Positions 30,648-41,910 of a stretch of 64,000 bases of DNA are shown here, one piece after another; position 1 is the stretch's first letter; every line of letters begins with the position of its first letter. The notes under the pieces were generated by a model. That model had not been told where the DNA came from and searched no databases. It saw only the letters and a program-made list of their open reading frames with translations. The position numbers and the translations under genes were made by a program. Origin of the DNA: Xiphydria camelus (taxonomy: Eukaryota > Arthropoda > Insecta > Hymenoptera > Xiphydriidae); contig OY783194.1 of assembly GCA_963678675.1 (NCBI GenBank), positions 16,979,370 through 17,043,369 on the forward strand. The letters are read 5' to 3'.

Positions 30648-32111
30648 CATGGTAGGCCTGAAACCAGGCTAAATCAATCGTATTAGCACCACGGTTTTTA
30701 TGACGGATTTCAAATAAGTATAATAAAATAAGCTCAAATCCACGTTGATAGTAAAATCGCCCGAGCCGTTTTGACAGAAATCGAATTTAGGGCAAAAAAA
30801 TAATGAAAAGGATTGATTTTTATTTTAATGTTATTATTCAACATTTTACCATTGGTTGTTTACTAAATAAAGGTCATAATGACATTATAACAATTCTGAA
30901 CGAGTCCTCCGCGCTTAGAGTTTCCAGTTTTCTCGTCAGGTGACGCCATCACGAGAAATAGGTTATGAACCCGCGTATGATTTTAGTGTGAGTTTGATTG
31001 ATTGTCAGTGTCACTAAATAGTTTAATGACAACTATTTACAGACCACGTATTCCTTAAGTAGTGTGTTACACAGTTGGTGAACTGCACATTGAACTTATA
31101 CGCGGTAAAATAGTTTCTTGGCGAATTCTGGACCTTGTTAAAAAAATGTCTGTGAAAACTCGCGAAAGAGTGTGCATGTTATGTTTCAAAAAGAAAGCGG
31201 ATATGCGAAAAATTACTGGAGCTCTTCAGAGCGCTGTTCAAAACATTTTTCCTTATAATCCTGAAGAAGACGACCGTCTTCCACGAGTAGTATGCAGTGC
31301 TTGCAAAATACTGATTTACCGAAGAAAAAAGGATCCGAATTCGCCTGCAGTTAAGATTCCCGATTACTCTACATTTCCTTCTTTGCCAAAAAATACAAGG
31401 AAGCAAGGTAAAATAAAATGTCAATGCAAATTATGTGAGTTCGCACGAACTCCGGGACATCAGAACTTTGTAAAGAAAGATAGTAGTACCAATAAAAAAA
31501 TTGTCAAGCAATGTGCAAGATGTAGAAAAATTTTGCGAAAAGGAGTAGTGCATTTTTGTTCTAAAAACAACAGTTATGCAAATCTAGTCAACTTAATTCA
31601 ATCAGAATTGCCTCCAAAAGAACAGGAACATTTAGTAACTGATCTGATTTCAAATATAAGCAGTGAAAATACTCAAAAAACCGGTACTGAAATGCACTTA
31701 TCTCGACGCCATGGTAAACCGCTAAATGTCGTACACTCTATTTAGTGACACTGATAATCAATCAAACTCACACTAAAATCATACGCGGGTTCATAACCTA
31801 TTTCTCGTGATGGCGCCACCTGACGAGAAAACTGGAAACTCTAAGCGCGGAGGACTCGTTCAGAATTGTTATAATGTCATTATGACCTTTATTTAGTAAA
31901 CAACCAATGGTAAAATGTTGAATAATAACATTAAAATAAAAATCAATCCTTTTCATTATTTTTTTGCCCTAAATTCGATCTCTGTCAAAACGGCTCGGGC
32001 GATTTTACTAGCAACGTGGATTTGAGCTTATTTTATTATACTTATTTGAAATCCGTCATAAAAACCGTGGTGCTAATACGATTGATTTAGCCTGGTTTCA
32101 GGCCTACCGTG
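30648..32111 (+). mobile_element. DNA transposon with 374-bp terminal repeats and TATG duplication
   Basis: Terminal repeats 30648-31021 and 31738-32111 are almost perfect complements, starting CATGGTAGGCCTGAAACC or CACGGTAGGCCTGAAACC. A 4-bp TATG lies outside both ends. The only content between them is a 199-codon zinc-rich frame whose stop lies in the right repeat. A CA[CT]-starting terminus with a 4-bp duplication would fit the Chapaev group of the CMC superfamily, but I base that on these two features alone. Confidence 0.75.
31146..31745 (+). CDS. Cysteine-rich zinc-finger protein of the nested transposon (199 aa)
   Basis: From MSVKTRERVCMLCFKKKADM the frame is intact. It carries four cysteine clusters: CMLC, CSAC, CQCKLC and CARC, the last followed by VVHFC, spaced as two or more zinc-binding units. 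The chain is basic (RRKKD, KNTRKQGK). An upstream in-frame ATG at 31062 lies in less protein-like sequence, so 31146 is preferred. The stop TAG is provided by the right terminal repeat. No DDE catalytic region is present. It may be the N-terminal DNA-binding part of a transposase or a separate accessory protein. Confidence 0.6.
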   Translation: MSVKTRERVCMLCFKKKADMRKITGALQSAVQNIFPYNPEEDDRLPRVVCSACKILIYRRKKDPNSPAVKIPDYSTFPSLPKNTRKQGKIKCQCKLCEFARTPGHQNFVKKDSSTNKKIVKQCARCRKILRKGVVHFCSKNNSYANLVNLIQSELPPKEQEHLVTDLISNISSENTQKTGTEMHLSRRHGKPLNVVHSI

Positions 32112-32437
32112 TATGTAATGTCAGACTGAGCTGCAACGTCGAAAACTACACCAGGGCATTTTGTTAACTGAGTTTATACTGTTTTTGTTAGATATCGCTG
32201 TGCTGCACGCGAATTATTGACAACTCCCCGCTTTGCCCCACTCCCTATTTTGCCCTCCCCCCTTCCCCTATACGAGTTATTAACAGAAAGTAATAAGATT
32301 TAGAAAATGTGTCAACGTTAACCCAGTGTCAATGTTGGTCCGCGTTACCTTATACGTAATGTTAAAAAAAAATGTTGACTAATGTAAGACTATTTATAAT
32401 TATGTAATGTGTACATCTTCGATAGAAAAATGAGTAA

Positions 32438-32900
32438 GGGCCGGTTTTACCAATGCCAAGTTATACCTAGAATAAGTATACCAAGAATAAATTTATACTC
32501 TCTCTCTCTTCTTTATACCTGGTATAAAGCGCAGGCGTTTTACCAGCTCCAAGTTTGCCTGGGTTAACTATTCCAGATATAAGCGTTGACCATCTAAAAT
32601 TATTTTTAGGTTGGTAGTAAGAAGTATGTATTGCGCATGACATTTGGTCGTTTTGACAGCTGTTCCGACGCGATAAATGAAATTCGGAGTTGTTTATTCT
32701 AAGTATAACCTAACTTTTTGTTTGACGTCTTTATTCTTTCACGACATAATCACAACCTGATCGTTGTGGTAAATTGTTATTAATTTTGAAATAGAGTTGA
32801 TTGATGCACCAGTTTTTGAATCATTATCTGATGATGACATTGACGTATTACCAGGAATCAGAAATCCGAAGAAAATACGTGCCCAGTAAATAAAAGATAT
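32438..32900 (+). mobile_element. Harbinger-like 5' arm, left copy
   Basis: It starts TAA|GGGCCGGTTTTACCAATG. About 360 bp inside is an exon-like frame, APVFESLSDDDIDVLPGIRN then PKKIRAQ, followed by GTAAATAA. The acidic block followed by RNPxxIRxR resembles the N-terminus of Harbinger transposases. The rest of a transposase is absent. The same arm lies in inverted orientation at 36300-36680. Confidence 0.6.
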
Positions 32901-32936
32901 CTATAACAATATATTTATATTTTCGTAACAATAACT

Positions 32937-32942
32937 TTTATT
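32937..32942 (-). promoter_or_regulatory. Candidate polyadenylation signal for the MTFR-like gene
   Basis: The minus strand reads AATAAA about 0.9 kb after the stop codon at 33849. The stretch 32943-33848 has no other supported feature and would be 3' untranslated region. Transcript data would be needed to confirm it. Confidence 0.3.
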
Positions 32943-33848
32943 TTCGAGTCGTCGATAAAAGCATCAGGTACAAAACACGTCCAAACATTCGATATCTCAC
33001 CAACAAGAATGTGTTCAGTCTCAAAAAAAAACTATGAGGGTCGTCAATAATAGTAATTACAACGTAAAATTGCACAATTTGATCAAAATCTCGCATCGGA
33101 CAAAATATATTCTAAAATCTATAAAATTTTTAATCGCTACAACTTAAGACTTATCACACACATACGGTGACATTACTCGAAGATTACATAGAGCGGTACA
33201 ATGCTATCGTTTTTTAAGTATACGCGACCCTATCTAAAAAGTATACAAAGAGCGTACGACTTGATGTCTAGTGCCGAGGTGTCTTACAAGAGTGTATCAA
33301 TGCAAATCTAACATTTTTTCATATTCTACATCGTACGACGGATGTATCACTTCTGCTCCTGAAAACTCTGCAATCACGCGATTTGAAGAAAGGTATAATG
33401 TCTACCTAGATAAATTAAAATGTTACTTATAGAAGACAATGCAATGGTAGATGACTTCTTTGGTTGATATTATTGGATACCGTTGAGATTTTCGCGATTA
33501 GAGACCCGCGTGCGTAAATTTTAAATTTAAACTTGCATTTTCTGAGTAAAAGAGCGAAGAGAGAAAACAAAAATTTCCCGACGTTTCTATGAGCTTCTAT
33601 CCTCCTATTAAAAAAGAACTATAATCTAAAATGTGTCGCGCGAAATTACATAGCAAGGAAAGACTCATTTATAAAAAAAGAAGAGAGATCTATTAATTTT
33701 GATTCTTCAGAGTTCTGACTCAGATAAAATTATAATCATGATTCAATCGCACGCATGGAAAGGAAGGCTACAATAGCCGATCCTCGGAGCACCGACCGAC
33801 GCGAAAATGCTGCGACCTAGAGAACTTGAGCATCATCGAGTTCTTACT

Positions 33849-33996
33849 CTAGAACGAATTATCGAACGTCAACGTCGCGGTGGAATTTCTACTGTCCGGC
33901 GATTGCATTGCGATATATTGTTTCCGTAAGATCTCTTGAAGGTCGTTGCGAGAGCTATTTTCTCGTTTGGCTCGCAAAGGTCTCCCACCCGGCGAT
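33849..33996 (-). CDS. MTFR1-like protein, terminal coding exon
   Basis: Acceptor GTGTTTTTCAG|A in phase with the previous exon. It encodes SPGGRPLRAKRENSSRNDLQ, then EILRKQYIAMQ, and ends TFDNSF. Together with DILKNIDKVKLKLVTR from the previous exon this matches the C-terminal signature of mitochondrial fission regulator proteins (MTFR1/MTFR2/MTFR1L), which have a short helix with VKLR-V-R-SPGG followed by a basic stretch. These proteins act at mitochondria. The gene lies antisense within COPS9 intron 2. The identification rests on the motif from memory, without a search. Confidence 0.6.
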
Positions 33997-34127
33997 CTGA
34001 AAAACACGTTTAAAAGCCCACTGTGAACAAAATCAATCCTTCACAGCCACGACATTCTGACAATGCGAAACTCCTCTTTGTTCCTGACGAATTAAAAGTT
34101 TACCGCGATAAAATTGTTTAATCGTAC

Positions 34128-34301
34128 CTTGTGACGAGTTTCAATTTGACTTTGTCGATGTTTTTCAGTATGTCGCCCATTGATTTCTGGGAGATCAGTG
34201 GCAGTTTATGCCGATCGACGAACTTGTAGTCCTGTGAACTAGCTCTCCTCGCGATGTTAGGAATCGTCGGAGGTTGCAGAGGTGGCGGCATATAATAATA
34301 A
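34128..34301 (-). CDS. MTFR1-like protein, penultimate exon
   Basis: Acceptor CTTTTAATTAG|T and donor ACAAG|GTACGA frame 57 codons. A proline-rich stretch, MPPPLQPPTIP, is followed by ARRASSQDYKF and SMGDILKNIDKVKLKLVTR. MTFR proteins carry a proline-rich segment just before this helix. Both splice phases agree with the neighbouring exons. The alternative ATG-initiated reading from 34321 would ignore the good acceptor. Confidence 0.6.
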
Positions 34302-34339
34302 CTAATTAAAAGTTTTAACATTATGATAAAAACGATTAC

Positions 34340-34466
34340 CTACAGTAATTAGCATTGATCCCGAAGCAAGGAATCTTAAAGTTGGCAATAATTTCGTTGC
34401 TGGCTGAATTGCTGCATTTCTTTGCGACCTCGTAGCAATGCGATGTCGTATTTGTCCCAATAAACT
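34340..34466 (-). CDS. MTFR1-like protein, third exon from the end
   Basis: Acceptor AAACCTGTCAG|AG and donor ACTGTAG|GTAATC. In the only frame compatible with the downstream exon it encodes FIGTNTTSHCYEVAKKCSNS and continues to INANYC. The sequence is not itself diagnostic. Earlier exons should lie further right, but none could be supported between here and 44 kb. Confidence 0.45.
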
Positions 34467-34584
34467 CTGACAGGTTTGTTTTTCCAAACGAAATCAAGTG
34501 AAGAATTCTACAACCATTGTATTCTTCGAAATAGTCAACTCTGGAATAGTTTTGTATTAGATATTGGTTATAAATTAGTAGGTA

Positions 34585-34822
34585 TAGGCGGCGAGCGAAT
34601 ATTGTTTAGCAGCGCCTCTCCTAGGCGAACCGAAACATTTATTACGGGAACTGACCAGAGTCACTTAGGTCGGGTGTCCACCGGGTCGGGCCGACCAGAA
34701 TCGCTGAGCCGATCGCTGAGCACTTGAGTATATCTATATATACCCACACAATCTGTATATATATATACACCCAAGTGCCCAGCGATCGGCCTAATTGTGG
34801 TCGGCCCGATCCGGTGGACATC
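34585..34822. repeat. Palindromic MITE (GGTCGGGTGTCCACCGG) and adjoining shared motif
   Basis: Arms 34666-34738 and 34764-34822 pair GGTCGGGTGTCCACCGGGTC with GATCCGGTGGACATCCGGCC around an AT-rich TATATA loop. Just left, 34585-34630 contains ATAGGCGGCGAGCGAAT, also present in inverted orientation at about 36280-36305. The two signals may belong to different elements. Confidence 0.5.
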
Positions 34823-35157
34823 CGGCCTTGTAGTTAAGTGACCGTAGGACCTGATGTGTCAATGTCAACTTGCTGGCAATGGATACTATAATTTATTTCA
34901 GCTTTCCGGCTGTAAAATTTATGCATCATAATGATGCTTCGTATAAAAATGGCCTAAAATTAGTCTTTTCTAAACATGTTTTAAATGCGAGTAAGTGCAC
35001 ACACACACACAAATGTGGTATAACCCAAATTTCTGTGATAGAAGACCGTGTGATTCGCCAGACATCAGTAACTCTTAATCCATATTCAGTTACTTTAGAA
35101 GTAAGTAGTCAATAGCTTTCCCCTTGCGACTTTGTCCGCGTGAATCACGAAATAATC

Positions 35158-35425
35158 TCTTCTTTATTTTACTCCCTTAAGGGAGTTGGTATATAGATAG
35201 TAGATATATAAAAAAAAACATGCGTATTCAAATGCAACGTTGTATTAAAATTTCAAAGCAATCGGTGAAAAACTTTCGGAAATTTAAAAGATACATTTTT
35301 ATTCATTTACCCCCTTAAGGAGTAGGTATATAAAGAGTAGGTATATATGAAAAACGTGCGTATTCGAATGCAACGTTATATGTCCAAATTTCAAAGCAAT
35401 CGGTAAAGAACTTTCGGAGATCTTA
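35158..35425. repeat. Two tandem copies of a roughly 130-bp unit
   Basis: Each unit has a CCCTTAAGG block, GGTATATA, a CGTGCGTATTC or CATGCGTATTC block, AAATGCAACGTT or GAATGCAACGTT, and TTTCAAAGCAATCGGT ending ACTTTCGG. Copies cover about 35158-35292 and 35300-35425, about 85 percent alike by eye. No coding content. Confidence 0.55.
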
Positions 35426-35579
35426 CGACGCGGTCTCAACGTGTCGACATTGACGTGACACATGCACAATACAGGTATGTAGTGCTCTCGCCCAGTTTAT
35501 GACCCTGTGAGACCGCGACGTTAGACCTTGAAGAAATGAATATAACATTTTTATTTAAACGTGTATATGGAAGATAGAA

Positions 35580-35740
35580 GAAGATAGATAGCGGTGTTTT
35601 TATTAGAATGGGTATTGCGGAAAGCGGTTCATTACGACTCGTCCAGTAATTAATCCTTCCGGGAAAGGTGCATGGCTGCGGGCTCATTGACAGCCTAAAT
35701 TCGCCAAAACCTACCGCTTCGCCATTGTGACCGATTTATA
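35580..35740. repeat. Diverged dispersed repeat, related to 38990-39150
   Basis: The stretch GGTATTGCGGAAAGCGGTTC...CCGGGAAAGGTGCATGGCTG...CTAAATTCGCCAAAA aligns with GGTATTGTGGGAAATGGCTT...CGAGCATGGTGCGGGACTG...CTAGATTCGCCGAAA at 39025-39135. Nearby blocks (CCTGGATAAACCAGGTAT at 35895 and CCTGGATAAGCCAGGTAT at 38922) are also shared but in a different order, as if cut from a longer repeat. Confidence 0.4.
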
Positions 35741-36299
35741 AAATGTATCAAGTGACTTGAGTTTGTGTTAATATGTGTTCCGTCGCAAGGGGACTTCTAT
35801 GTCATTTCTTACCGCTCACTATCATCGCAACCTAAGTAACGCGCCAATCTAGATCTAATCTCTACATCGATCGCGAACAGTGTATGGCTTTCCTGGATAA
35901 ACCAGGTATCAAAATTCCCCAATTGTCCATCGACTGCATCCGACATTCCTCCCCTTAATCCAGCTCGGATCGCTTTTGTGACGGTACCTATTGAAGCAGG
36001 CACTGCGAGAGACGGCTTGCTACGAATCGCTCTAAAATTACCTTCGGAGAAAAGTTCGGAACTGCGACATTTATGATCTAGGTATGTTTATCGAAATATT
36101 CGTTTCGCCTACGACGCGATTAATTCTAGTCAGCGAATTATTTGTGGTCGATGCTACCAAGAAGCACGAATCGACCCTCCTAATTCCGTCGCTCGTTGCG
36201 ATGGAACAGGATTGACAGCTGGCACGTCGCAGTCAACTCATTCCCGTGGAAACTGTACAAAGTCGCCGATGGTGGCGCTGGTAGCAAATTCGCTCGCCG

Positions 36300-36680
36300 C
36301 CTATAGGTATCCTTTATTTACTTACCGGGCACGTATTTTCCTAATATTTCTCATTCTTTGTAAGACTTCAATTTCATCATCAGATGATGATTCGAAATCT
36401 GGCACATCAATCAATTCTATTTCACAACTAATAACAATTATTATGATTCTGTCACGGTTCTGATTCTGTCACGGAAGAATAAAGACGCAAACAAAAAGTT
36501 AGGTTATACCGAGGATATAGCTAGCTTATCCAGCGCTGAAACTGCCGGATAAGCTATCCCTGCATTTATTCCAAAGTTTATCCTATTCCAGACTTATACC
36601 ATCGTGGTAAAACGCTTGCATACTGGTTATTCTCAGTATAGCGCTATACGGCGTTTATACCGTGTTGGTAAAACCGGCCC
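36300..36680 (-). mobile_element. Harbinger-like 5' arm, right copy, inverted
   Basis: On the minus strand it begins GGGCCGGTTTTACCAACACG at 36680, with TTA outside. It carries VPDFESSSDDEIEVLQRMRN then IRKIRAR and a consensus donor GGTAAGTA. It is homologous to 32438-32900 but has palindrome-type subterminal sequence (TATAGCGCTATACTGAG) shared with the MITE at 799-924. The pair of inverted arms brackets the MTFR-like exons. Confidence 0.62.
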
Positions 36681-36689
36681 TTAGAGTCA

Positions 36690-37268
36690 TAAGATATTCA
36701 CTATAGCGTAAGGGATTAAAAAGCAATAAGCTGTACTGTGTTAATTGTTAACAATATCATTTATCTTGTTTTATGTCGGCATTTCCGAATTTGTATGAGC
36801 ATTTTTATTAATGTTGTTTTAAATGATACTAACAATTTACTTAAATTTTCAATACGTATTTCAGTAATGTGAAAAGTTTCCAGCCATTTTTTAAGATTAT
36901 ATTAATTATTATAGTTAAATATATGCCCTCACAGAATTTTTTCTAGAAAATTTTATCTTCTACAAAATGATCTGCGTGCAATTTTGGGCTATCTAGTACC
37001 ATTTTCTCAGCGTTCGCAGTTTAAGGTGGTAAAACGTATAGACCTACGGCCAAGTGGCAAATAAGTTACCTCATTAGGACACAAGATTTGAGTTTTTGTA
37101 GTAAAAGTACCATATACATATATGTAACAAAAAACCGACCGTCTGCCGGGGCTCAATGGTCAACTTCTTATTATGACAGCCTGTCAAAAAGGCGAAAAAA
37201 GTCGCTAAAGTTATCTCATGGGTACATGCTTAAAAATTTGACTGATAGAACTCATGTAAACGTACATA
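36690..37268. other. COPS9 intron 2 spacer
   Basis: AT-rich sequence between the inverted Harbinger arm and the TA flank of the next composite. Nothing else could be supported. Confidence 0.4.
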
Positions 37269-39472
37269 CAGTAAAACCTCGTTTATTGCAAGCCCCTCGA
37301 ATCGTATGCCTCTCGTTTATTGCAACTCGAGAGGGGCTCCCACTCCGCTTCTCGACTCCTGGACGGCTATTCTGTAATTCCGGGGAGAGTGAGCGTACCT
37401 GGGAAGTGACCGTTCCACGGGTGAGAGCTTCCCTCGCCCAGCTCATGCCCGACCGTTGAAACGTGTACCTAAACAGCTATTCTCTAAGTGAGGAGCGGGC
37501 GATGTTCACTGAAAAAGCAAGGAGAGTGAAGGAATCACTATTCTGTAACTGCGGAAGCGCTCCCATCGCACGAAAACGGGTGAACTTACTTCTACTGGTC
37601 AAGACCGTGAGAAGCAGCCTGCTCCCCGGGAGAACGGCGACTCTAGCCTACCTACTTCTGCGCCAGCGTGCCGCAGTTTACAGTTTGTTAATTTGCGTGT
37701 TCCAACAAACGATACACAGTGGTCCGGCGATCTAAGCAAACGCGATCATGAGTATATTAATGAGTTACATAACTGATTTGTGCGATGTAAATTTATGTCT
37801 TAGTTATAAAGATATACTGTTAAAATAAAAGACCAAAAATTAACCATATATTTATTCTACTATGATAACGTAAATGTGAACATAATAAAAAAATATATTA
37901 AACTGAAACATTCATTATTAAATGATATAAAATAATTCAAAAATATACTTATATATACGAACTTTTTCCAGAGGTGGTAATAGGAAAAGTAGTTGGAAAA
38001 AATAATTTAACAAAAAGCATATTTCCCTAATGCTTACAATAAAAGTCAAAAGCAGCTTAATAATTAAAAAAGATATAGGTATTATACTGGTACCTAGTAT
38101 TATTCCAAAATATGCATCCCTGAAAACACGTACACTTATAAAACGTACCTGAAACCAAGCAAATTGTTTTAAATAGAGAAAACTGATTTCGTAACAATAA
38201 GACTGCGAAACCGTAAAAATTCAATACATTAAAATAGGACAAGAATGGCATGTAAAATGTTATATAATAATCAAGGGCATGCTTCAAACTATAACTTAAA
38301 CCAAAAAATGTACGTATCTGAACTTAGCATCATAGTAAGCAGTTATGAATATTATGGACTTTTGACCTATTGCAGAACCACTGTGCGATGGTCGGAATTC
38401 TGATTAACGATCCTTAGTAATTAGTATCACCGCGATATACAGGGTGTAACAGAGTAAGTGTTACAACGTGAAACTGTAGATTCCTTATGAAAGAAGAAAA
38501 ATCTTTCTCGCCATCGATATATATGCAACACCTAGGAATAGTTGAAATAACCAGCTGTGGCATGTCCATAGCAGTACTTGAGGTACTTTGATCCATATTC
38601 TGGAGAAGCACACGATCGCTCGTGCTGGAAACTCCTTTGACGCGGCTCAGCTACCGACAGAAGCCCGATATTTTTTCTTCAATAAAATATATATAATTTG
38701 AAAGAGGTGACAGTACAAGCTATATTTTGATGCCAATATAGATATTAATTTATTTCAATTTTCAATTATTTGCAAGTGAATCATAGTTCAACGGTACCTC
38801 ACCGTGGTGTATGAATACTTTTTACCCCACTGTATTTTTCGAGTGGGCAAGGATGTCGTTGCTCGTCCCTGGCCATAAAAGGAGTTATGTTGCATCGAAT
38901 GACGGTTCGATTCTTTGTACCTGGATAAGCCAGGTATTAAGTTAATCCGACCGGCCATCTATTAGATTCGTCTTGTCTTCCCTTTATAAAGCTGATTTAT
39001 TATTCTAAGTATAGCGGTATCTATTACAATCGGTATTGTGGGAAATGGCTTCTTCCGATGCGGTCGGTAATTACCCCTTCCCGAGCATGGTGCGGGACTG
39101 CGAGCGCACGTGCAGCCTAGATTCGCCGAAAAATACCCCGTTCCGTTTCGTAGATTCCGATCCGAGAGTAGCTATAGATTTGCGAGGTATTTCTGACTGT
39201 GATACTATTAAACGGTTCGAAGCATTGTGTCGAATTCCGTTTATCGCGAGACGGAACAGCGACCGATAGCAGAGTTAAGAGAGAATAAACTAAATGCGCT
39301 TTGAATTAGACAGGATGGTTAATACTTGACGGTAGGTTATAAATTAACAGTTTCTCCGCTCATTATTTCTCGTTAGAATAGCAGTCCTAAATTAGTATAG
39401 AATATTCGAATTTACCGCTATAAAATAAAGTAACCCTTGAAGAGGTTATACGGGCTTTGGTGAACGAGTTAT

Positions 39473-39912
39473 ATACAGGGTGTAACAGAGTAAGTGTTAC
39501 AACGTGAAACTGTAGATTCCTTGTGAAAAAAGAAAAAGATTTTTCCTCTTACAAAAATGTTCTGCGGGCTTTCGTTTTCGATATACAGGATGTCAAAGTT
39601 TTGAAAAAAAAAATCGTTTTTCTTTAAACCTAGAACCATTTTTATCAGATTTGAGTGTTGACACCTAATAACAAGTAGTTCGTGGTTTAAATAAGATAAA
39701 ACGGGGTGAGTTGGCGAATGAAGTCGACCCCTCGTTTCCATTTCTTTCCATAGAAACGAGGGGCCAACTCCATTCGCCAACTCACCCTGTTTTACCTTAT
39801 ATCGAAAACGACAGCCTGCAGAACATTTTTGTAAGAGGAAAAATCTTTTTCTTCTTTCATAAGGAATCTACAGTTTCACGTTGTAACACTTACTCTGTTA
39901 CACCATGTATAT
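39473..39912. mobile_element. Palindrome with ACAGGGTGTAACAGAGTAAG ends
   Basis: Arms 39473-39600 and 39790-39912 pair TACAGGGTGTAACAGAGTAA with its complement and meet in GAAACGAGGGG...CCCCTCGTTTC near 39745. Both strands carry the same frame through the arm (VSRCNTYSVTPCI), so the open frames on the two strands reflect mirror symmetry, not genes. A truncated third arm lies at 38437-38530. It occupies the middle of the larger composite. Confidence 0.65.
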
Positions 39913-41105
39913 CGCGGTGATACTAATTACTAAGGATCGTTAATCAGAATTCCGACCATCGCACAGTGGTTCTGAAATAGGTCAAAAGTCCATATTAATT
40001 CATAACTGTTTACTATGATGCTAAGTTCAGATACGTACATTTTTTGGTTTAAGTTATAGTTTGAAGCATGCTCTTGATTATTATATAACATTTTACATGC
40101 CATTCTTGTCCCATTTTAATGTATTTAATTTTTACGGTTTCGCAGTCTTATTGTTACGAAATCAGTTTTCTCTATTTAAAACAATTTGCTTGGTTTCAGG
40201 TACGTTTTTATAAGTGTACGTTTTCAAGGATGCATATTTTAGAATAATACTAGGTACCAGTATAATACCTATATCTTTTTTAATTATTAAGCTGCTTTTG
40301 ACTTTTATTGTAAGCATTAGGGAAATGTGCTTTTTGTTAAATTATTTTTTCGAACTACTTTTCCTATTAGCACCTCTGGAAAAAGTTCTTATATATAAGT
40401 ATGTTTTTGAATTATTTTATATCATTTAATAATGAATGTTTCAGTTTAATATATTTTTTTATTATGTTCCATTTACGTTATCATAGTAGAATAAATATTT
40501 CGTTAATTTTTGGTCTTTTATTTTAACAGTATATCTTTAGTTATTGATATACTTATGACCGCGTTTGCTTAGATCGCCGGACCACTGTGTATCGTTTGTC
40601 GGAACACGCAAATTAACAAACTGTAAACTGCGGCACGCTGTTACAGAAGTAGGCAGGTTAGAGTCGCCGTTCTCCCGAGGAGCAGACCGATTCTCTCCCG
40701 GGAACTACGTTCACCGGGTTACAGAATAGACTGCCTAAGTCTGACGTCACAAATGGGCGGAGCTTCCAAACCTTTCCAAACAAATCGGTTTTGCGTGCAA
40801 ATTGAACATAAGAGAGTTTTCTTTTCAAGTGTATCGTTAATTTTGACGTAAATAAGGGTTATGAGCTATATATTTTGGTAAAGTTTGGTCAAACCTAGGT
40901 TATCCCCAAATATTATAAAATAGGTAAGCTGTATAATATATTTTTTGCTCCTTTTAGATATGTTAGGTTATGAGGTTATGTCAATGTTTTGTTTTCATGA
41001 AAACTTTTATAATTTTTGAAAAGTACTATTTTCTCAGGAGCGTTTTAAAATGTTTTTTTTAATTATTATTTTCTAGGTTGAGCGGTTTAATGGACATTTA
41101 TAACC

Positions 41106-41218
41106 ATGGTAATGTGTTTTGTGCCTGATTGTAAACACTATAGTGACTGAAATCTTTGTAAATTTTTCACGTTCCCTGCTGACTTACAAGAGCGAAGGAA
41201 ATGGATTAACATGATAAA
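41106..41218 (+). pseudogene. THAP half-domain exon, left arm
   Basis: ATG at 41106 starts MVMCFVPDCKHYSD, then a TGA stop, then NLCKFFTFPADLQERRKWIN and MI, ending before GTAATATT. C-x(3)-C, FFTFP and RKW are the first half of a THAP zinc finger. The stop codon and the missing second half show that it is dead. Confidence 0.6.
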
Positions 41219-41797
41219 GTAATATTATTGAATACTCCCAGATAGAAAAGTCTGCCACAGGATTAGTGCAGTGCCGCTAATATACCGCCCAAGTTGATGC
41301 AGACCTTGTCGAAGCACGTCTTGTCGGTAGAACGTGATATTCCAACCGTGGCATTGTACCGCAATTCTAGAGATTTTTAATTCTGGCATATTGGAGGTAA
41401 AATACATGTATACTGTCAGTACAGGAAGACGATATATAAGGGGTATAGTTTCAAAGTGTACGATCTCCATGCTTCGTAAGCTTATGAAGCATGGAGATCG
41501 TACGCTTTGAAACTATACCCCTTAGATATCGTTAGCTTACGAAGCATGGAGATCATACACTTTGAAACTATACCCCTTATATATCGTCTTCCTGTACTGA
41601 GAGTATACATGTATTTTACCTCCAATATGCCGGAATTAAAAATCTTTAGAATTGCGGTACAATGCCATGGTAGGAATATCACGTTCTACCGACAAGACGT
41701 GCTTCGACAAGGTCTGCATCAACTTTGGCGGTATATTGGCGGCACTGCACTAATCCTGTGGCAGACTTTTCTATCTGGGAGTATTCAATAATATTAC

Positions 41798-41910
41798 CTT
41801 ATCATGTTAATCCATTTCCTTCCCTCTTGTAAGTCAGCAGGGAACGTGAAAAATTTACAAAGATTTCGGTCACTGTGGTGTTTACAATCAGGCATAAAAC
41901 ACATTACCAT
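41798..41910 (-). pseudogene. THAP half-domain exon, right arm
   Basis: This is the mirror copy of 41106-41218. It reads MVMCFMPDCKHHSDRNLCKF and FTFPADLQEGRKWINMI with no stop, ending ATAAG|GTAATATT, a usable donor. The second half of the THAP domain and the catalytic exons are absent from the element. Confidence 0.62.

Larger units (their letters stand above)
29881..32269. mobile_element. Element with AGGGGAAGGGGGG ends, host of the nested zinc-finger element
   Basis: The ends AGGGGAAGGGGGGACAAAGT and the complement ending CCCCCCTTCCCCT are inverted. Internal copies of GGGGCAAAGTGGGG (about 30090 and 30415) occur in both orientations. It contains the 1464-bp element at 30648-32111. No transposase frame of its own is visible. 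The target duplication is unclear (ATT/ATA). Confidence 0.55.

Noticed and set aside
34340..34466. Other reading frames of the MTFR-like exon (YWDKYDIALL... or LLGQIRHRIA...)
   Set aside because: The first meets a stop and the second ends in a phase that does not match the good downstream exon.
35809..36003. Minus-strand frame MPASIGTVTKAIRAG... as a 5' exon of the MTFR-like gene
   Set aside because: Part of it is shared with the repeat near 38.9 kb and I found no splice sites that fit.
39469..39920. Two similar ORFs on opposite strands as genes
   Set aside because: They are the two arms of one palindrome. Identical peptide ends arise from mirror symmetry.
41225..41791. Opposing 81- and 94-codon ORFs as protein genes
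   Set aside because: They are mirror images inside the nested palindrome and contain no recognisable domain.
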